Shown here: piece after piece, positions 19,567 through 23,856 of the stretch
How the letters are laid out: each line of letters opens with the position of its first letter
Position numbering within the stretch: position 1 is the stretch's first letter
Source: Oppiella nova
Lineage: Eukaryota; Arthropoda; Arachnida; Sarcoptiformes; Oppiidae
NCBI GenBank assembly: GCA_905397405.1
Contig: CAJPVJ010000512.1
Span: 1-23,856 of the forward strand
DNA length: 23,856 nt
Direction: 5' to 3'
Position numbers and translations under genes: made by a program
Notes under the pieces: generated by a model
Seen by the model: only the letters and a program-made list of their open reading frames with translations
Databases searched by the model: none
Told to the model about the DNA's origin: nothing

Positions 19567-20844
19567 AATAAATTCTGATTACAATTCTTATGATTTTCAT
19601 TGCAAACGTATCTGCGAGAAGTGAATCGTGAGTTAATTCAAGCAGAAATAGATAAGAGAATGCAGTGGAAGTCATTGGATATCATTTGCTCATCAAATGA
19701 CCATCAATTGGCTGATGAGACAAAAGTTATGTTGCCTTTGAGGCGAACTTTATTTTTACTTTAATTATAGTTTTTATATATATTTGTATTGTCTGTTTAT
19801 CTGTTAATTCCATGCCATATAATATTATGTCAATATATTAGGTATAATACTTTGACACATAATTTGAATTTATAAAGATTAATGAAAAGAGTTTAACAAT
19901 TTAAAAAAATAAAATATTAAGTAGCATATAAAGTTTTACAATAAAAACAATATAAAAATCTATTAAAGTATAAATCCCAAGCATTAAAAGCATTAAATCT
20001 CTAAAAAGATTTTCCAAATCAATAATACAAATTAAATGATTTAGAATTATAACAATGAATTCATTATTAATACTATGTATTAAAGAATTTATTGCCGTTT
20101 CCTATGGAAAAGCATTTGCAAATGATTTGTTGGCGTAATTAAAAATATTTTTCGATAACAAAAATAGGATTTGGTTACAAAAGAGTGAATTAAATTAAGC
20201 GAATAGTAGTGTTTGGAGTGATATTTACAGCAGGGATTCAAAACAATACCACATTTCATACAATACTCGTGTACTACTCGTTATAAATATGAGGCAAAAG
20301 CGTTATTATTATGAGCACTACTTTTGATGATTAGGGAACAGAACATAGTGTTCACTATACCATACAGTAAATGCTTATTATAGAGACTACAGTTCCCACT
20401 TTGAATGCCCGGAGCACAACATATTTTTGCCAGAATTAAATATAATGGCATATAACGAGACAACAACACTACTAACTAACAACCATTGGGTAACAAATTT
20501 ATCCATGCTACACATGAATCATATTCGCCACTATACCAGGGAGTAAGGGCTCGAGACATCCATTTCCAACCAGCCCTCACCTCGTTATAGAAAAGTGTTA
20601 GTCTATTGTGTGCTGTTGTGTTGAAAGCACTTTATTACAGACAACATCCACACCACACATCAGATATACAGATATCGCCCAGAGATAGGCATAAAAATGT
20701 TACTCAAAAACTGCTTTTCCATTAGTCATGTTATGCAGCCGTTTGTTAAGACCTACGACTAAATCCTCGCTCAAAATCTGGGCATAAGTTTTAAGTGCGG
20801 CTTAATTAGAGAGAGGCTGTAATTCAATGAATAACCACTTCATC
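19565..20844. other. Gene-free stretch
   Basis: About 1.3 kb, AT-rich at 19750-20200 and more balanced at about 20490-20800. No open frame with protein-like features or RNA gene was recognised. Confidence 0.5.
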
Positions 20845-21372
20845 TGCTATTGAAATGAAAAGTTGCAGACAATTTGTGCCCAAGAAATGCATTTAGAGTA
20901 CAGAATTTGGGTTCACTATATTCCTGGCAATCAATTCGCTTAAGGCATCACAGGTTCACATCTAGTCTACCCTACCCTACCCTAGACTCTACCGTAAGCT
21001 TCAAATAGTAGACATCATTACTATTAGTCACGTTTCTCTAAACGAACAATGAATGTCATCTTTGAATTTAAAATTTATTTTGTCTTATAATTCATGTGAT
21101 TTCTATATTTTATATGATTGTAATCTAGCAAACACTTATACAAATGTGTTTTACTACCCATTAGTCCTTAAAGTATTTGTTGAAAATATTTTGAATATCA
21201 CTGGAAAAGCACATAAACAAATGTCATAATAAATTATAAGTGCTTTTTGTTTGACAATAACTTGCTTTTAATGTCTGATTTGAATGTAGATTAGCAATAG
21301 TTGGTTGGGATTACAGTTTAGTCGGTGGACTCCCCGTACAAATGCAATGAGTGAATGCGTCACTCGATATAC
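20845..21372 (+). repeat. Left arm of second large inverted repeat
   Basis: 528-bp arm pairing with 23341-23856. Relative to the other arm it has a 22-bp expansion at about 20970-20991 and about ten substitutions. Because the right arm reaches the window end, the outer limit is not defined. Confidence 0.95.
20967..20984 (+). repeat. CTACC pentanucleotide expansion in one arm
   Basis: Three CTACC units plus CTAG. The opposite arm has a single CTACC here. Confidence 0.9.
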
Positions 21373-22049
21373 TGTACACATCATATGTTATATACCATTG
21401 TATAGAATGTTATATAATCGCCAATTTAATGAGTGTTTTCGTTTAAATTCGGGATAAACACAGGATTTGACTCTCGTGTGTTGTCGACTGCGAAAACGGT
21501 GTGAATGCCATACTTTACACAATTTGAATGTCAAATACAGATCCACCACTTATACTTAAACGCGGTTGAAAACTGAGAGTGTGCGGCAAGGGGGACAAAA
21601 AGTCTAGCGAAATTAGTTTTTATCATGTTTTTGTGTTGTGTTAGACAAAGAGTGCGTAACATGGGTTTGAATACAAATGTTGTTTTTTTGTTTAACTTTT
21701 TCAAACAAGATTTCCAGACATAAGTTCTGAATTAATTTCAAACTTTCCGATGAGTGACAGCGATTCATACAATTTTATTTCACACCTGGAGGTGACACAC
21801 TTATTCTGACACAACACTATTCATTTAGTAGGATGCATATAGAATTTAATTTCATTTATTTGATTGTTTAAAAATAGCGTTTTTATTCATTACATGACAT
21901 GAGTGTTGAATCAAATCTATGAGTATTGAAGTATTGAATGACTACTTCGTCTGTATTTTAATACTCACTTACATTTAAGGTAAATAAGAAAATTATTGCT
22001 ATTTAACTAAAAGCTAATGCAGAATGACTTCAATTAATCCCATATTAGC
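21373..22049. other. Spacer of second inverted repeat, left part
   Basis: No gene, RNA or repeat supported. Confidence 0.5.
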
Positions 22050-22086
22050 TCTCTCTCTCCCCTCCCTCCTCCCTCTCTCTCATTCC

Positions 22087-22117
<31 letters not shown>

Positions 22118-22128
22118 CTCTCCTCTCA
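22050..22128 (+). repeat. Imperfect CT-rich microsatellite
   Basis: CT runs interrupted by CC and TT, ending CTCTCCTCTCCTCTC like the tract at 19415-19440. Confidence 0.95.
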
Positions 22129-22183
22129 ATGGAGAATATAATCGTTTTGTTAATCCATAAATAGTATCATAGAATGACTCAAT
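22102..22183 (+). repeat. Dispersed repeat C, copy 2 (direct part)
   Basis: Matches 19415-19496 with two substitutions seen (GAAGAAT/GGAGAAT region and CCATGAAT/CCATAAAT). It ends exactly at GACTCAAT. Confidence 0.9.
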
Positions 22184-22293
22184 CGATGGCATGAGTTATA
22201 TCAGACAATACAATGTATTTGTATTTTTAACACAATCTATATAATGATCACAAATTAGATGCAAAGTCTGTCCTCAAATCCAAGCATTTATTG

Positions 22294-22327
22294 ATATAAT
22301 GAGAGTTCAATTTAAATACATTGAGTC
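22294..22327 (-). repeat. Dispersed repeat C, copy 2 (inverted part)
   Basis: Exact reverse complement of 19489-19522, ending ATTGAGTC. Together with GACTCAAT at 22176-22183 it brackets a segment whose orientation is flipped relative to copy 1. Confidence 0.9.
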
Positions 22328-23340
22328 CTAATGCGAGTCCCGTTCGCATGATTTGTGTTCCCTCTGCCCTCCTCTCCCGCGTTTGGAAAGGCATTCAATT
22401 TTGTTAAAAGTGCTGTCGGACTGCAAATCTCCATCTAATCTAATCATTGTCCTGACCTTTAATGCTTAATACATGTAACTCATAGACTGATGGATTGAAA
22501 AAAATTAGTGCAAGATACATGTTTTACCAATTTATAAGTCACTCTATAATAGTATAAATTGTTGATGATTTTTTACTTTTCATACCAAATAGAGAATAGC
22601 AATACTGTACAGCAATATTGCTACAATAAGTTATACTACAATAAATACACTTTTGTGTACTATACAATCTACAATCAAATGTGTTTTCTTATCAACAATT
22701 TATTGAAGTAAAGTTTTTAGTCAAATGAGTTTGATTTTAGGGGTCATTAAGTTAGAACACAGGATTTGAGATTCCCCCTATAAGTTAGTATAACTTATTA
22801 TTCTCTAGTGATCTCTAATATCATTGAAACTAATGTTGGTAAAATACGGGGAATTTAAAAATACTATAAAATGTACTCTTGTATTTTTGTATAAGTCATT
22901 TGAACTCTTGAAAATATTTTTCGTATTTGGTATATCAACCGTAATTCAAATACATTTATATAATTTATTTGAGTAAATTTTAAGTTTATATTTTATATGA
23001 AATATGCAAATTATAACTTAATATTTTTATAAACATTAAAAATATGGTTTGCTTAATGAATGTTTGACTGCTTTCAATCAAAAGCGAAATAAATTTATGA
23101 GTTTGTGTTGAGATCTCAAAGAATTTTGTTTTTCTAAAGAATGCATTTCCAGACATAAAATGAGGCAAAAAACAAAATGAGTAAAACAATTGGAAATAAA
23201 ATGCATAAAGTGTGGCAAAAGCGTCAGCTGTTGTGTGCTCTCAGTTTAGGACACAAATAGGGCTTAAATTTGCTTTTGTGAGTAATTTAACCGCTAATAT
23301 ATTGTAAGATATGTTACCATATATTGTATACTACAGTACT
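22328..23340. other. Spacer of second inverted repeat, right part
   Basis: About 1 kb of AT-rich sequence, with no gene or RNA supported. Confidence 0.5.
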
Positions 23341-23856
23341 GTATATCGAGTGACGCATTCACTCATTGCATTTGTACGGGGAGTCCACCGACTAAACTGT
23401 AATCCCAACCAACTATTGCTAATCTACATTAAAATCAGACATTAAAAGCAAGTTATTGTCAGTTATTGTCAAACAAAAAGCACTTATAATTTATTATGAC
23501 ATTTGTTTATGTGCTTTTCCAGTGATATTCAAAATATTTTAAACAAATACTTTAAGGACTAATGGGTAGTAAAATACATTTGTATAAGTGTTTGCTAGAT
23601 TACAATCATATAAAATATAGAAATCACTTGAAATATATGACAAAATAAATTTTTAATTCAAAGATGACATTCACTGTTCGTTTAGAGAAACGTGACTAAT
23701 AGTAATGATGTCTACTATTTGAAGCTTACGGTAGACTAGATGTGAACCTGTGATGCCTTAAGCGAATTGATTGCCAGGAATATAGTGAACCCAAATTCTG
23801 TACTCTAAATGCATTTCTTGGGCACAAATTGTCTGCAACTTTTCATTTCAATAGCA
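23341..23856 (-). repeat. Right arm of second large inverted repeat (continues past the window)
   Basis: Reverse complement of 20845-21372. It contains a tandem AGTTATTGTC doublet (23451-23470) where the left arm has one unit. The repeat is unbroken at the last base of the window. Confidence 0.95.

Noticed and set aside
20967-20984. CTACC repeats as a telomere-like signal
   Set aside because: Only three units, not the TTAGG arthropod repeat, and absent from the paired arm, so a local expansion.
9471-23856. CRISPR array, tRNA, rRNA or bacterial-type defence system
   Set aside because: No regularly spaced repeats with unique spacers, no recognisable tRNA or rRNA sequence, and intron-bearing eukaryotic genes throughout.

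Overview
This is a eukaryotic nuclear window, AT-rich and mostly non-coding. It has very short GT-AG introns (59-63 bp in most cases) and many (GA)n/(CT)n tracts. Two animal gene families are recognisable: ataxin-10, and a glucoside xylosyltransferase (GXYLT, the enzyme that extends O-glucose on Notch EGF repeats). Gene content, compact introns and base composition suggest an arthropod, perhaps a mite; the species is inference.

Layout. (1) 1-7668 is a large inverted repeat. Its arms are 1-2870 and 4799-7668, around a 1928-bp AT-rich spacer. Position p in one arm pairs with 7669-p in the other, with no indel. Each arm carries a complete two-exon ataxin-10 gene (499 aa). Head-to-head with it, across a 384-bp intergenic region, is a 91-aa single-pass membrane protein gene. 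The left end of the window lies inside the arm, so the outer limit of the repeat is not visible. (2) 7669-9470 is a single-copy five-exon GXYLT gene (449 aa), with promoter-like motifs beginning at the edge of the right arm. (3) 9471-23856 has no confident gene. It is a mosaic of GA/CT microsatellites, direct and inverted duplications, a hAT-like MITE with an 8-bp target duplication (16505-16900), a tandem duplication (18120-19244), and a second large inverted repeat. That repeat has arms 20845-21372 and 23341-23856 around a 1968-bp spacer, and its right arm runs off the window.

How it fits together. The ataxin-10 palindrome shows a sharp step. The inner ~1.58 kb of the arms differs by one base, while the outer ~1.29 kb differs by 28 (about 2.2%). 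A single N lies exactly at the inner edge of the right arm. The second inverted repeat and the tandem duplication also differ by roughly 2%. Two readings remain open. One is a real, recent inverted duplication with arm-to-arm gene conversion. The other is a join of two haplotypes by the assembler. In the accessory region, GA/CT tracts repeatedly mark the exact ends of duplicated segments. No CRISPR, rRNA or tRNA was seen, and no bacterial-type system.
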